Positions 48,183 to 57,775 are shown, counted from the stretch's first letter. The stretch is 64,000 bases of DNA from Lachnoanaerobaculum saburreum DSM 3986 (GCF_000185385.1 NZ_GL622296.1:2355227-2419226); one strand, 5' to 3'. The notes: generated by a model not told the origin, from the sequence alone. Numbers and translations are program-made.

Positions 48183-48857
48183 TTATCTTAAAAGACAAGG
48201 CTTCTTTGGATTGAATTTCCATCCCGGGATAAGATACTGCATTACAACAGAGTCATCTCTTCCACCAAGACAATGCTCATTATAAAGCTTATTAGCTTTA
48301 AGTACTTGATCCATATCTATTTCTATACCAAGCCCCGGTTTCTTAGGAACAGCCACACATCCGTCTACAATCTGAAGCGGCTCTTTTGTAAGTCTCTCAA
48401 TACCTTCCTGCCAAATCCAGTGTGTATCAAGTGCATTGTACTTACCCGGAACGGCGGCACCTACCTGTGTAAACATTGCAAGTGATATATCAAAGTGGTT
48501 ATTTGAATGACTTCCCCAAGTATATCCAAAGTCATGACACATCTGTGCAACCCTTACCGAACCTGACATTGTCCAAAAATGCGGATCGGCCAATATAATA
48601 TCTACCGCTTGTGACTCAAGTGAATGTCCCACTTCTCTCCAATCTGTAGCAATCATATTTGTAGCAGTGGGGAAGCCTGTTCTTCTTCTAAACTCGGATA
48701 CAATCTCTCTTCCTGAGTATACACCCTCTGCACCACATGGATCCTCACAGTATGTAAGTATACCATGCATATCCTTAACATACTCTACAGCTTCTTCAAG
48801 CAACCAGCCACCGTTCGGATCAAGGTCTATTCTGGCATTCGGAAATTTGGAATTATA
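48183..48857 (-). pseudogene. gudD: Glucarate dehydratase, C-terminal half only
   Basis: The open frame encodes about 224 residues closely matching the C-terminal half of GudD (enolase superfamily, glucarate to 5-keto-4-deoxyglucarate). Visible: [10 protein letters not shown] with the metal Asp, [44 protein letters not shown] and the family ending [10 protein letters not shown]. About the first 225 residues, including the KxK catalytic lysine, are missing, and a stop lies right upstream (48858-48860). No promoter or start precedes it. It is a decayed gene left after a deletion next to the aldo/keto reductase gene. Confidence 0.88.
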
Positions 48858-48874
48858 TCAATATTTATACACTA

Positions 48875-48905
48875 AAAATGAGCTGTCACATTACTGTGGC
48901 AGCTC
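48875..48905 (-). terminator. Terminator of the aldo/keto reductase gene
   Basis: GAGCTGTCAC (48880-48889) pairs with GTGGCAGCTC (48896-48905) with one mismatch; ATTTTTAG follows on the minus strand. Confidence 0.82.
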
Positions 48906-48912
48906 TTTTCAA

Positions 48913-49767
48913 CTATTGAATATCAAGCGGTTCTTTTCTTGTAGGTGGTGTAAATACACTGTCAATTGCCTTAAAATCATCCTCATCAAGTAAAATCTTA
49001 TCAGCACCTGCATTCAATATGGTATGAGACTTGTTGCCTGTTCTCGGTATTGCTATAGTCTTTCCGTTTCTAATATTCCATGCAAGCATCACCTGTGTAA
49101 TATCACACTCATGTTTTTTTGCTATTTTCTTTAATACCTCTGAATTAAACAACCCTCTTCTAAGACTTCCGGCCTGTGCAAGTGGACAATATGACATAAG
49201 ATTTACATCATTTTCAATCATCCATGGCAACAAGCTGTACTCAATACCTCTTGAACCTGTATGATAAAGCACTTGATTTACCATACAATTTTTCCCATTT
49301 GGAATATTATAAAGTTCTTCCATATCATCTATATCAAAGTTTGATACACCCCAAGATTTTATCAATCCTTCTTTTACAAGTTCTTCAAGACATTCAACTG
49401 TTTCTCTTAGTGGAGTACTCCCTCTCCAATGATACAAGTACAAATCCAGATATGAAACTTTCATTCTTTTAATGCTGTTTTCACAAGCTCTACGCATATT
49501 TGCTCTATTCGCATTGCTCGGTAGTACTTTTGAAACCAGAAAAAGTTTCTCTCTGTCAAAATCCTTTATAGCTTCTCCTACCAATTCCTCACTTCTACCG
49601 CTACCATACATTTCAGCTGTATCTATAAGTGTCATACCAAGGTCTATACCTGTCTGTATAGCTTCTATTTCATCTTTTCTTTTTGCTTTACTCTCACCCA
49701 GATACCATGTTCCTTGCCCAAGTGCAGGTACAACTACCCCATTCTTTAATTTTACAGTATTATTCAT
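48913..49767 (-). CDS. Aldo/keto reductase
   Basis: A 284-residue NADPH-dependent oxidoreductase of the AKR superfamily. The catalytic Tyr lies in DTAEMYGSGRSEE (about 50-62), the Lys in LFLVSKVLPSNA, and the His in LYLYHWRG; the cofactor region is IAIPRTGNKSHTILNAG. It resembles the AKR5-like group of bacterial reductases acting on keto-esters or dicarbonyls. It is divergent from the LysR gene at 49920, which probably controls it. Confidence 0.9.
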   Translation of the reverse strand: MNNTVKLKNGVVVPALGQGTWYLGESKAKRKDEIEAIQTGIDLGMTLIDTAEMYGSGRSEELVGEAIKDFDREKLFLVSKVLPSNANRANMRRACENSIKRMKVSYLDLYLYHWRGSTPLRETVECLEELVKEGLIKSWGVSNFDIDDMEELYNIPNGKNCMVNQVLYHTGSRGIEYSLLPWMIENDVNLMSYCPLAQAGSLRRGLFNSEVLKKIAKKHECDITQVMLAWNIRNGKTIAIPRTGNKSHTILNAGADKILLDEDDFKAIDSVFTPPTRKEPLDIQ

Positions 49768-49919
49768 AAACGCCTCCTAAATGCCTATACTATATAACAT
49801 GGATATTTTATAACCATTAATATTCATAATTCAATAATTGATATTTTTTTATCATATATCTTAATTTTACTGTTGTTTTGTGTTATACTCTCTTAAATAA
49901 ACTAACTAACGGAGTATAT

Positions 49920-50861
49920 ATGGATTTAAAGCAATTGGAATATATTATAGCTATAGATAAAGAAAGAAATATATCAAAGGCTGCAAACAGGCTTTTTATT
50001 ACTCAATCAGCACTAAACCAACAGCTTTTAAAAATTGAAAATGAGTTGGGCACAAAACTCTTTGACAGAAGGCATCCGTTTATGGTTCCGACATTGTCCG
50101 GGAAAATATATATAAATACAGCTAAGCGAATGATTGAAATGAAAGAAGACACTTATAAGATAATACGTGACATTGCTAATGAGGATTATGGCGAAATATC
50201 TCTGACCTATACTCCTGAACAAGGAGCAACTTTATTTGCAAATATTTATCCTTACTTTCATGCAAAATATCCTAATATAACCTTCAAAATTACCGAGACA
50301 AGAGTAAAAGCCATGGAACAGCTGCTGCTAAACAGAGAAGTGGATATAGCACTGAGCATATATTCAGAGGATATAGGGTTAAAAGACAGTCTTGAATTTA
50401 TAGACCTGCACACTGAACAAATACTTGTCGGTGTTCCATCATCAAATCCTGTCTTAAAAACTATAAATGCTGTTTCCGATAACAAATACCCACAAATTGA
50501 CTTAAATTCACTGGCCGAAGAAAATTTTGTACTTATGTCTACAAATACTTTGATAAGAGATATTATAGATCTATGTTTTAAAGAAGCTTCATTCACTCCA
50601 AAAGTTTTATTTGTAACATCCAGTACACCGACTGTATTAAATATGGTCAAACAACAGATTTGTCTTGGCTTTATACCTGAATCTTATATAAATAATACAA
50701 ATGATATAATATTTTTTTCACTTTCACCTGCCAGATATTGGACCAGATGTATATCATATCTGAAAGGCGGATATCTGACAAAGTCTGAAAAATATTTGAT
50801 AGAGCTTTGTAAATTATACTATAGTGGTGAATTATCACAATATGCACTTATTGACAAATAG
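49920..50861 (+). CDS. LysR-family transcriptional regulator
   Basis: A 313-residue LTTR. The N-terminal winged helix is MDLKQLEYIIAIDKERNISKAANRLFITQSALNQQLLKIE, shown in parts of the family consensus, and the effector domain spans about 90-300. The start at 49920 is preferred because the protein then begins with the usual MDLKQLEY and CGGAG lies upstream. It is divergent from the aldo/keto reductase gene with a gap of about 150 AT-rich bases. The effector is unknown. Confidence 0.9.
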   Translation: MDLKQLEYIIAIDKERNISKAANRLFITQSALNQQLLKIENELGTKLFDRRHPFMVPTLSGKIYINTAKRMIEMKEDTYKIIRDIANEDYGEISLTYTPEQGATLFANIYPYFHAKYPNITFKITETRVKAMEQLLLNREVDIALSIYSEDIGLKDSLEFIDLHTEQILVGVPSSNPVLKTINAVSDNKYPQIDLNSLAEENFVLMSTNTLIRDIIDLCFKEASFTPKVLFVTSSTPTVLNMVKQQICLGFIPESYINNTNDIIFFSLSPARYWTRCISYLKGGYLTKSEKYLIELCKLYYSGELSQYALIDK

Positions 50862-50870
50862 TATGATATT

Positions 50871-51239
50871 GTGATCAAAATATGTTTTAAGCCGATACCG
50901 TCTTACCAAAATATAGTCTATAATAAATCTTACAGAATAATTTTAACATTGTTTTTTGTTAAAGACCACAAATTCTATATAACCTTTAAAGACGGATTTC
51001 AGCTTATATATCTGATTATCCTGTGTACTACTCTACCTTTCTTTCTTATACTCTATGGGATGAAACATGTATCAGCCACTACAAGCGGTATATTGCTTTC
51101 ACTTGAGAGTGTAATGGCTGCATTTATGGGAATAATAATATTGCATGAGGCATTTACGCTGAATCTGTTTATAGGTGGTGTTATTATAATGTTTTCATTT
51201 GTATTGTCCGAGGTATTGCCGAAGGTATTGAAAAAGTGA
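50871..51239 (+). pseudogene. EamA transporter, C-terminal fragment
   Basis: The last 85 residues of this frame (from about IYLIILCTTLPFFLILYG) match the second EamA repeat of drug/metabolite transporters: VSATTSGILLSLESVMAAFMGIIIL then three hydrophobic segments. The N-terminal two thirds of a normal 290-residue protein are absent; the upstream part of the frame looks like unrelated read-through. It lies right behind the LysR gene without a ribosome site, so it is a remnant. Confidence 0.75.
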
Positions 51240-51259
51240 TATTCTTTTCATTATATATC

Positions 51260-51298
51260 AATAGGCTGTATCACTAACAAATGCGATACAGCCTATTT
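51260..51298. terminator. Bidirectional terminator
   Basis: AATAGGCTGTATC (51260-51272) and GATACAGCCTATT (51285-51297) are exact complements; TTTAAATAAG follows on the plus strand. It separates the EamA remnant from the convergent dehydrogenase gene. Confidence 0.8.
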
Positions 51299-51358
51299 AA
51301 ATAAGTGAAAATATATATCATTTGGTTATAAAAATGCACTTAATGTCACATTTCTACT

Positions 51359-52381
51359 CTATATTTTTGCCAATGTCTGTATCTGTTCCCATATCTTCTC
51401 GTCTACATTTATCCCTTCTCGCATACTGATACTTCTTCTTTGCAGTGTATTTTCACCGGGACATTTTACCGGATGGCTTGAATCAATAGGATGTGACAAA
51501 TCTGCTTTTTTTACCCTATCATCCCATTTCTTTTGAACAGTATCCTTATCACCAAATAAATAGGGATCAATTGCTATAAATATTTGACAACAACCGGTAC
51601 AACTTCCTCTTTTTTCATCATCAAGATCTGAACCTGTTTTTCCATTTGCCAGTGCAGATGCAACTAAGTCAAGTACCAATGCCATAGATGTACCTTTCCA
51701 ATAACCTGTCGGCAGTATTCTTTTAGACCTTTCTATAGCACTCGGATCAGAAGTCAAATTTCCGTTTTCATCAAAACCTCCCGGATATGGTAACTGTTTT
51801 CCTGCCAATCTATAGACCCCCAGCTTTCCATAAGCGTACTGACTCATCGCCATATCAAGTACTATTTCACCATTTTCTCTCGGCACTGCCATACAGAATG
51901 GATTATTTCCTATTCCGGGTTCATCGCTCCCCCACATAGGCATACAACTTTCTGTTGCGATCCAACTTATACCTATTTTACCGCTTTCAGCCATTCTCCA
52001 AGCATAGGTACCACCACGCATCCAATGTGTGGTATTATTAAGTGTGACTAAGCCTATACCATGTTCATCGGCAAGTTTGATTGCTCTGTCTGTACAAAAA
52101 ATTGCATTGGTTATTCCCGGACCCAAATTACCGTCATAATTTTCCGCCAAACCCTTTTTGCCGACTAACTCAGGCTCTCCATTTGGATTGACCCATCCCC
52201 TTTTAACATATTTAACAAATCGCGGTACTCTGTTTGCACCATGACTTTCTACTCCGTCAGCACTTGACTCTGTGTGAATTTTAGCACAAATACCTGCTTT
52301 TTCATCATTTAATCCGGCATTTAAAAATGCTTGTTTTATTGTATTTTCTAATATCTCAAAAGTTACTTTAACGCTCATCAT
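51359..52381 (-). CDS. Malate/L-lactate dehydrogenase-family oxidoreductase (YiaK/DlgD-like)
   Basis: A 340-residue NAD(P)H-dependent reductase of the Ldh2/MDH2 type. Blocks matching E. coli 2,3-diketo-L-gulonate reductase are ESHGANRVPRF, NTTHWMRGGTYAWRMAE, IGNNPFCMAVP, and RRLAGKQLPYPGGF-like VYRLAGKQLPYPGGFDENG, then RILPTGYWKGTSMALVLD. The His in SHG and the HWMRGG region form the active site. The start at 52381 uses AAAGGAAAC. It is the last gene of the hydantoinase operon and overlaps the previous gene by 14 bases. Its substrate there may be a 2-keto or 2-hydroxy acid made from the hydantoin-like compound. Confidence 0.85.
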   Translation of the reverse strand: MMSVKVTFEILENTIKQAFLNAGLNDEKAGICAKIHTESSADGVESHGANRVPRFVKYVKRGWVNPNGEPELVGKKGLAENYDGNLGPGITNAIFCTDRAIKLADEHGIGLVTLNNTTHWMRGGTYAWRMAESGKIGISWIATESCMPMWGSDEPGIGNNPFCMAVPRENGEIVLDMAMSQYAYGKLGVYRLAGKQLPYPGGFDENGNLTSDPSAIERSKRILPTGYWKGTSMALVLDLVASALANGKTGSDLDDEKRGSCTGCCQIFIAIDPYLFGDKDTVQKKWDDRVKKADLSHPIDSSHPVKCPGENTLQRRSISMREGINVDEKIWEQIQTLAKI

Positions 52382-53144
52382 GTTTCCTTTCATTATCATC
52401 CACTAATTCCATTATTTCTTCATAAAGACCTGATGCCTCGTTTTGTGAATACCCATAAACAAGTAATACATCTAAAATATATGGTGAAAAAGTAATTTTT
52501 GAATATTTGTATGCAAATCCCATAGCGGCAATCTCACTTAATGCAATAATATTAGATTTATAATGAAAAAATCCAATTGACCACAACTCAATTTTCTCAA
52601 CTCTTGTATAAATTTCTTTTTTATATTTTTCTTCTATGCTATGAAAAAGCTCATGAAGTAATAGTATGTCTACTATATTTGCATCGCAAAATATTCCTTT
52701 TATATCTCCATCAAACAAATATTTTTTTGCTTTATTTACAGCATCCATATAAATTTTTATATTATTCGGTTCTCTAAACTCGGCAAATAAAACCCGGTCT
52801 GTATTTTCAGGTAAAATCGGATATTCTGTTTCCATTCCCAATTTTTTTGCCAAATCTTCTGCAGATAAATTTCCATATTCGCTTTTTAATCTATCGGCCC
52901 ACTCCATACCGCATTCCCATGACTTCTGCATATACTCTTTTCTTTTATACGGCGAAATTCTCCCTACTAAAGGATCCCTTGAAAAAGCATACCTCTCCCA
53001 ATCTAAAAGTGATATTTTAGATAACTCCTTTAACATATCTGCTATTTTTCTTTCTGCAAATTTAGGTTTTTCATAGACTATATTTTTTTGTTTTCCAAAA
53101 ATCCCATAAAAAATAGGCTTTAAATTAGCGAACTGTTCTTCCAT
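52368..53144 (-). CDS. HExxH-type putative metalloprotein of the hydantoinase operon
   Basis: A 258-residue cytoplasmic protein without a family I recognise. It contains LLLHELFHSIEEKY (about residue 163), a zinc-binding HExxH motif with a Glu/His-bearing helix after it, as in metallopeptidases; later IIALSEIAAMGFAY could provide the third ligand. No signal peptide is present. GGAGGAGG precedes the ATG at 53144. It sits between the hydantoinase and dehydrogenase genes with overlap to the latter, so a role in the same catabolic route, for example opening or hydrolysing a cyclic or amide substrate, is possible but unproven. Confidence 0.65.
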   Translation of the reverse strand: MEEQFANLKPIFYGIFGKQKNIVYEKPKFAERKIADMLKELSKISLLDWERYAFSRDPLVGRISPYKRKEYMQKSWECGMEWADRLKSEYGNLSAEDLAKKLGMETEYPILPENTDRVLFAEFREPNNIKIYMDAVNKAKKYLFDGDIKGIFCDANIVDILLLHELFHSIEEKYKKEIYTRVEKIELWSIGFFHYKSNIIALSEIAAMGFAYKYSKITFSPYILDVLLVYGYSQNEASGLYEEIMELVDDNERKHDER

Positions 53145-53182
53145 ACCTCCTCCAAACTTCATGTAATAATCAGCAAGAAAAT

Positions 53183-55303
53183 TTATATTGAAGCCACAAT
53201 TATAATCTCCTCCTGCTTATCTCTATCACCCAAATCCAAATCCATCAGTAAATAAATTTGCTCCAAATCAATAGCTGAATAATCACTTATCCTTGGTCCG
53301 TAACATATAAAATAATCCGGCCTTATAACAGAATCCGTTCTAAATTCAGCTTGTTCTTCCCACAACTGTTCTACAACTTCTTTATAATTCGCGATTTTAC
53401 ACTTTGTAACAAAAGCATTTGAACACTGAACTTTAATAAATCCTTTTCTATCAACAATTCTAACTGAATTCTTCCCCTTCTTTGTAGCTTCAAATACAAA
53501 GAACTTATCATTTTTAATTGATAATTTTATATCTGTTACATCCTTGCCAAAATCTTTTGTCACAAGTTTTGTGGCTTCGTTTTCATCACATTCTTTCAGT
53601 AAATCTGTTGCCTTAACCTCCGTAGAACCTGTAGCAATTGCGGTTACTTTACCTGTCTGTGCATCTATTTCCACATGGACTTCAATCGAATCCGGATCAG
53701 CTCCTGAATTTATTGCACTGTCAACAGCTTCTTGCTTTAACTCTTTTATATCCTCCTGTGACGGATTTGGAATTACTCTTTCTACAACATCTCTTACCAT
53801 TGCAAGAGCAACACCTATTGATGAAATCACCTCTGCATTTTCCGGAATATCATAATCAAGTCCCATTTTCTTGGCACAATACGGCACTAATGCCGCAGCA
53901 CCACCACCACAGCCAACAAGTTTCATTGCATCATGATCAAGTTCATACTTTTCTGCCAGCGACTTTATACACAAAGATACTTTATCATAATCCTTATCAA
54001 GAATCTTTGTTGCCAACTCTTCTACAGTTATTCCAAGCTTATCTGCTACAGGTTGCATTGCTTTTCTTGCCGAATTTTCATTTCCATGTGCAAAATACTT
54101 TTCATCTACCAATCCAAGTACATTTGCCGCACAGGTATTTGTAAAACAAATTTTCTTCCCGTTTTGAAGTCTGATTACACAGTAGTCGGCAGGATCTCCT
54201 TTCTTCGGGCTTACCAGTTCAATCTGAGGATTCACTATTTCCTCTTCAGGAGTAAAACAAGCGTACTCACAACCTGCTATGTGAGCTGAACGTGGTCCGA
54301 CATCTACGACATCTTTATCGCTTATTCTGACCATTGAACCACCTGCACAACCAAGAATTCTGACATCAAGTGAATTTATATATGTATCATGTCCGCCTAT
54401 TTTAGCATAGTCCACTCCCGGTCTTCCGTTTTTGATTACACCGATATTTGTAGTGGTTCCTCCAACTTCAAAATATATGGCATTTGATGCTCTCAGATAC
54501 ATAAGCGAACCCATCACAGATGCTGCAGGTCCTGACAGTGCTGTAAGTATAGGACGTTTTCTCATCTCATTTATCTCCATAACACCACCATCACCACGCA
54601 TTATCATAAGCGGTACAGATACTCCGGCTCCTCTAACAGAGGACTCTGTAGCGTTCGCTGTAGCCATCATCTTTGGCAATATAGATGCATTTATAGCGGC
54701 TGTTCTTGTTCTTCTTGTAAGACCATATAGCTTAGTAATATCTGATGCCATTGTTACCGGTATATTCTTTTTTGAAGCCAAATCATGTATTTTTTGCTCC
54801 TCTTCCATACTGTCTACACCAAAAGCCATAGAAGCCACAATAACATCAGTTCCCTGACTCACGAGTTCATCAATATTTTGATTTATAACTTCATCTGTCA
54901 ATTGTTTTTTCTTAATAAAAGTATTGAGCACCTTTATCATCCTTCCGACTTTTTCATCAAGGACTATATCTTTTAATCTAAGTTGACGCTTGGCTAAGAA
55001 CCCTTCCAAACCGCCTCCGGCAATACCGATAATACCTACATTTGCCACATCGCCCTCAATAAAGGCATTTGTGGCTTGGGTAGTGGAGTGAGCTACAAAG
55101 ACCACATCAGACGGATCTATATTAAAGTTTTTCAGACAATTTCTAAAGCTTTGTACAACACCTGCCGCCACTCCGGCTTTGTCATCATGTGTTGTTTTTA
55201 CCTGATCTTTACCAATAATCTCATGCGTCTCATTATCCATTGCCACACATTTTGTATACGTTCCGCCTACATCAATTCCCATACGAACTTTTCTTTTTTC
55301 CAT
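53183..55303 (-). CDS. Hydantoinase/oxoprolinase family protein
   Basis: A 706-residue ATP-dependent ring-opening enzyme of the HyuA/5-oxoprolinase type. The N-terminal ASKHA-like domain starts RMGIDVGGTYTKCVAMD with the phosphate-binding loop; further blocks are FVAHSTTQATNAFIEGDVA, GDGGVMEINEMRKRPILTALSGPAASVMG, FEVGGTTTNIGVI, and KLVGCGGGAAALVPYCAKKMG. An added C-terminal part of about 150 residues (from about 555) has no family I know. There is no HyuB-type partner gene. It probably cleaves a lactam or hydantoin brought in by the transporter encoded upstream. Confidence 0.87.
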   Translation of the reverse strand: MEKRKVRMGIDVGGTYTKCVAMDNETHEIIGKDQVKTTHDDKAGVAAGVVQSFRNCLKNFNIDPSDVVFVAHSTTQATNAFIEGDVANVGIIGIAGGGLEGFLAKRQLRLKDIVLDEKVGRMIKVLNTFIKKKQLTDEVINQNIDELVSQGTDVIVASMAFGVDSMEEEQKIHDLASKKNIPVTMASDITKLYGLTRRTRTAAINASILPKMMATANATESSVRGAGVSVPLMIMRGDGGVMEINEMRKRPILTALSGPAASVMGSLMYLRASNAIYFEVGGTTTNIGVIKNGRPGVDYAKIGGHDTYINSLDVRILGCAGGSMVRISDKDVVDVGPRSAHIAGCEYACFTPEEEIVNPQIELVSPKKGDPADYCVIRLQNGKKICFTNTCAANVLGLVDEKYFAHGNENSARKAMQPVADKLGITVEELATKILDKDYDKVSLCIKSLAEKYELDHDAMKLVGCGGGAAALVPYCAKKMGLDYDIPENAEVISSIGVALAMVRDVVERVIPNPSQEDIKELKQEAVDSAINSGADPDSIEVHVEIDAQTGKVTAIATGSTEVKATDLLKECDENEATKLVTKDFGKDVTDIKLSIKNDKFFVFEATKKGKNSVRIVDRKGFIKVQCSNAFVTKCKIANYKEVVEQLWEEQAEFRTDSVIRPDYFICYGPRISDYSAIDLEQIYLLMDLDLGDRDKQEEIIIVASI

Positions 55304-55327
55304 TTTTTACCTTCCCGGTTATAAACA

Positions 55328-56728
55328 CTATTTAAGAATTGCCGACATAAGCCAGTTTCCACCAAGACTTCCCAATAATATGAATGCTGCCACATACTGT
55401 AATATTCCGGCTATATATGCATTAGGTATTGAAAGTTTTAAGAAGTCTTTTGACTCTACCTTTGTATAAGCAAGTCCCCAAGCAACCCATGACTGTGTTA
55501 TACATGAACCTATATTCACTGTTATAGTAGGTATTGCAAATAATGCATATAGAAATGGTAAAGAAAAATCTCCAATACGCATTACAACTCCAAGTGTTGC
55601 AGCACCACATCCGAAAAGGGTAAGAGGACCTCTAAAAAGTCCCATAAATAATAAAACGGTAAATACAACACATAACACAAGTTCATTCTTTGGGAATATT
55701 CCTCCTAATAACACTTTAAAATAAGGTGCCGCATATGCTGCAACTTTATTGAACATAGGTAATGTCAATAGGAATCCTACAAGAGGTGCTGTATCAACTA
55801 CTCCATCATAAAAAAGTTTATTTACAAGTTGGCAGTTCTCCTTAAAATTTCCCTTCATCTTTCCGCATAGGAACAGTGCCAAAAATCCGGCTATAACAAA
55901 TCCGGCTATAACAGAGAAGTTCAAAGCAATCTTCAAAGCCACAGGTACTATAGGAAGTATAAGTGTGTAAAACGGGGCATCTTTTGTTTGTGCACTTTTT
56001 CTTACTGTAGCAGCCCATGCATGAGAGGTTTTAGATTTCGTAAGATACACTCCGGACAAAACTGTAGTTGTTATAAGCAATATTATCATTGCTACAAATC
56101 CCCATTTAGATGCATACCAACCTAAGTTGAATTCCGGAACGGCATCCTTTTCAATGAAAAAGGCTCTACACTGTGCAAAGATAACGGGATTTATATAAAT
56201 TCCTGCACACACCGAACCCATAAAAGAAAACATTGCTATAGCTTTCGGTATACCCAGTGACATAAGTATCGGTAATACAATAACTCCAATGGCAATTACA
56301 GGACCTGCTCCCATCATAGCCGTAAATATAATTGCTGTAACTATATTTAATAGAGCTATTGTTATCATAGGCTTATCACCACCTAATTCTACTGTCTTTC
56401 TGATTAGTGTAGAAGCAATTCCTGTTTCCATAAGTACACGGCCAAACCAAGCCCCCCAGCATACATTAACCAATGTACTGCCCCAATCCTCAGGTGCCTT
56501 TTGAAATATTGTATTTAATGCATCCATAACTCCTTTCATGCCGGCAAATTGTAAAATTTTATTTTCTTCCAAAAATGCCGGACTTGAACCTAGAGTTCCT
56601 GCAAACGATAAAACAGCCCAAATAATACTTATAATCAAAAAACCTATCATAAGATTATTTCCTGATATACAATACCATGCCAATCCAAAAAATGTTAAAA
56701 GCAAAATTATCCCAATAATATATTCCAT
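55328..56728 (-). CDS. Multi-pass transporter, CitMHS/GntP-like
   Basis: A 466-residue membrane protein with about 11-12 hydrophobic segments. Features such as VNVCWGAWFGRVLMETGIA, MMGAGPVIAIGVIVLPI and GLFRGPLTLFGCGAATLGV resemble the ion-transporter superfamily that includes citrate, gluconate and lactate carriers, though no specific family is certain. It is the first gene of the hydantoinase operon, 25 bases before it, so it is probably the importer for that substrate. TTTGGAGGGAAT precedes the ATG. Confidence 0.75.
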   Translation of the reverse strand: MEYIIGIILLLTFFGLAWYCISGNNLMIGFLIISIIWAVLSFAGTLGSSPAFLEENKILQFAGMKGVMDALNTIFQKAPEDWGSTLVNVCWGAWFGRVLMETGIASTLIRKTVELGGDKPMITIALLNIVTAIIFTAMMGAGPVIAIGVIVLPILMSLGIPKAIAMFSFMGSVCAGIYINPVIFAQCRAFFIEKDAVPEFNLGWYASKWGFVAMIILLITTTVLSGVYLTKSKTSHAWAATVRKSAQTKDAPFYTLILPIVPVALKIALNFSVIAGFVIAGFLALFLCGKMKGNFKENCQLVNKLFYDGVVDTAPLVGFLLTLPMFNKVAAYAAPYFKVLLGGIFPKNELVLCVVFTVLLFMGLFRGPLTLFGCGAATLGVVMRIGDFSLPFLYALFAIPTITVNIGSCITQSWVAWGLAYTKVESKDFLKLSIPNAYIAGILQYVAAFILLGSLGGNWLMSAILK

Positions 56729-56743
56729 ATTCCCTCCAAAATA

Positions 56744-56782
56744 TTAAACGTTTAATTGTGACAAGAATTTCTTGCCTACCAT
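56744..56782 (-). other. 12-codon leader ORF and 14-bp palindrome upstream of transporter gene
   Basis: AAAGGAGG is followed after 7 nt by ATG and a 12-codon frame (MVGKKFLSQLNV) ending 15 nt before the transporter start. Its stop lies within ATTAAACGTTTAAT (56743-56756), a perfect 14-bp palindrome. The frame may be a leader or coupling peptide; the palindrome could bind a regulator. Confidence 0.4.
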
Positions 56783-56867
56783 GGGTATTCCTCCTTTCCT
56801 TCCCAAGGTGCTTTAATTACATAAATAACTCATATAATGATTATATATTGGTTCATAAACGTATTAT

Positions 56868-57572
56868 TTATTCAAAATATTCACTATAAATTCCTGATAA
56901 GACACCTGCATTTGCCAAGAATCCATTGTACCTGTTTGAACAAAGTACTGTAAGCAAATCTATTTTACAACTGTTCAACTGTTCTGTCATAAGCTTCAAC
57001 TCAAGTACTGTTGTTTCCCACGCATTCAATGCCGAATTATGGGCACTATAATTATATGTTAAATATTTTAATGAACTTAGCCTGTACATATCACAGTCTA
57101 TTTTATCCAGGAAAGAATATACATGTTCCTTACCACATTCTTTAGCCAGAGTTTGATAAAATCCCCACTCAAGCATAACCATATCGTATTCATCTTTTGG
57201 TATTTTATCCACCTTTAGAAGATCTAAATAACTGTTAACCATTTCGAGTTCAAAACCGTTTTTCCTTTTGTTTACAAGTTCCACAATTATTGCCTGATCC
57301 AATACCAAGTGAGCATGTGTAGCCTCTCTAATCATATCTTTATTTATTTTAGTCACCACTGAACCCCTTTGCGGTAAAGTCTCCAAATACCCTTCATCTG
57401 CAAGACCTGTAAGTATATTCCTTACCTTCGGTCTACTCATATTTTTTTCTATTGCTATAGAATTTTCACTTAACTTATCTCCCGGCTTCAACTCCATAGA
57501 AATAAGTTTTCTTTTCAACTCGTCATATAATGATATATATACCACCCCCTTAATATCACATAAATTTATCAA
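56868..57572 (-). CDS. GntR-family regulator (hydantoinase operon side)
   Basis: A 234-residue regulator with an N-terminal winged helix (SLYDELKRKLISMELKPGDKL, then NMSRPKVRNILTGLADEGYLETLPQRGSVVTKI) and a C-terminal all-helical FCD-like ligand domain. The reading frame opens at a TTG (57572) with no good ribosome site; AAGGGGGTGG nine codons later may initiate at a non-ATG codon close by, so the start is not settled. It lies 139 bases upstream of the transporter gene on the same strand and likely controls that operon. It is divergent from the second GntR gene. Confidence 0.82.
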   Translation of the reverse strand: MINLCDIKGVVYISLYDELKRKLISMELKPGDKLSENSIAIEKNMSRPKVRNILTGLADEGYLETLPQRGSVVTKINKDMIREATHAHLVLDQAIIVELVNKRKNGFELEMVNSYLDLLKVDKIPKDEYDMVMLEWGFYQTLAKECGKEHVYSFLDKIDCDMYRLSSLKYLTYNYSAHNSALNAWETTVLELKLMTEQLNSCKIDLLTVLCSNRYNGFLANAGVLSGIYSEYFE

Positions 57573-57577
57573 TCCAA

Positions 57578-57775
57578 ATTGTTTACAAGTTTATTATATA
57601 TTTAAAATAATATCATGTATGTTTTATAACTTCAATATTTTTATTAAACTATAGTATTAGATTCTACAAATTATATCTTGAATCCTATACTTTAACCATG
57701 TTATACTTGTAACATTCTAATATATTCATGTATATATTAAGATACTGTAACTATTCCAATATTGTTTACAAGTTT
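57578..57775. promoter_or_regulatory. Two ATTGTTTACAAGTTT repeats between GntR genes
   Basis: The 15-base word ATTGTTTACAAGTTT occurs at 57578-57592 and again at 57761-57775, in direct orientation. Its core TTGTTTACAA is nearly palindromic (TTGT/ACAA), as expected for a dimeric GntR operator. One copy adjoins each divergent gene. Confidence 0.5.

Noticed and set aside
53544-54857. Several plus-strand frames over the hydantoinase gene
   Set aside because: They overlap a clear minus-strand gene, have low-complexity composition and no starts with ribosome sites.
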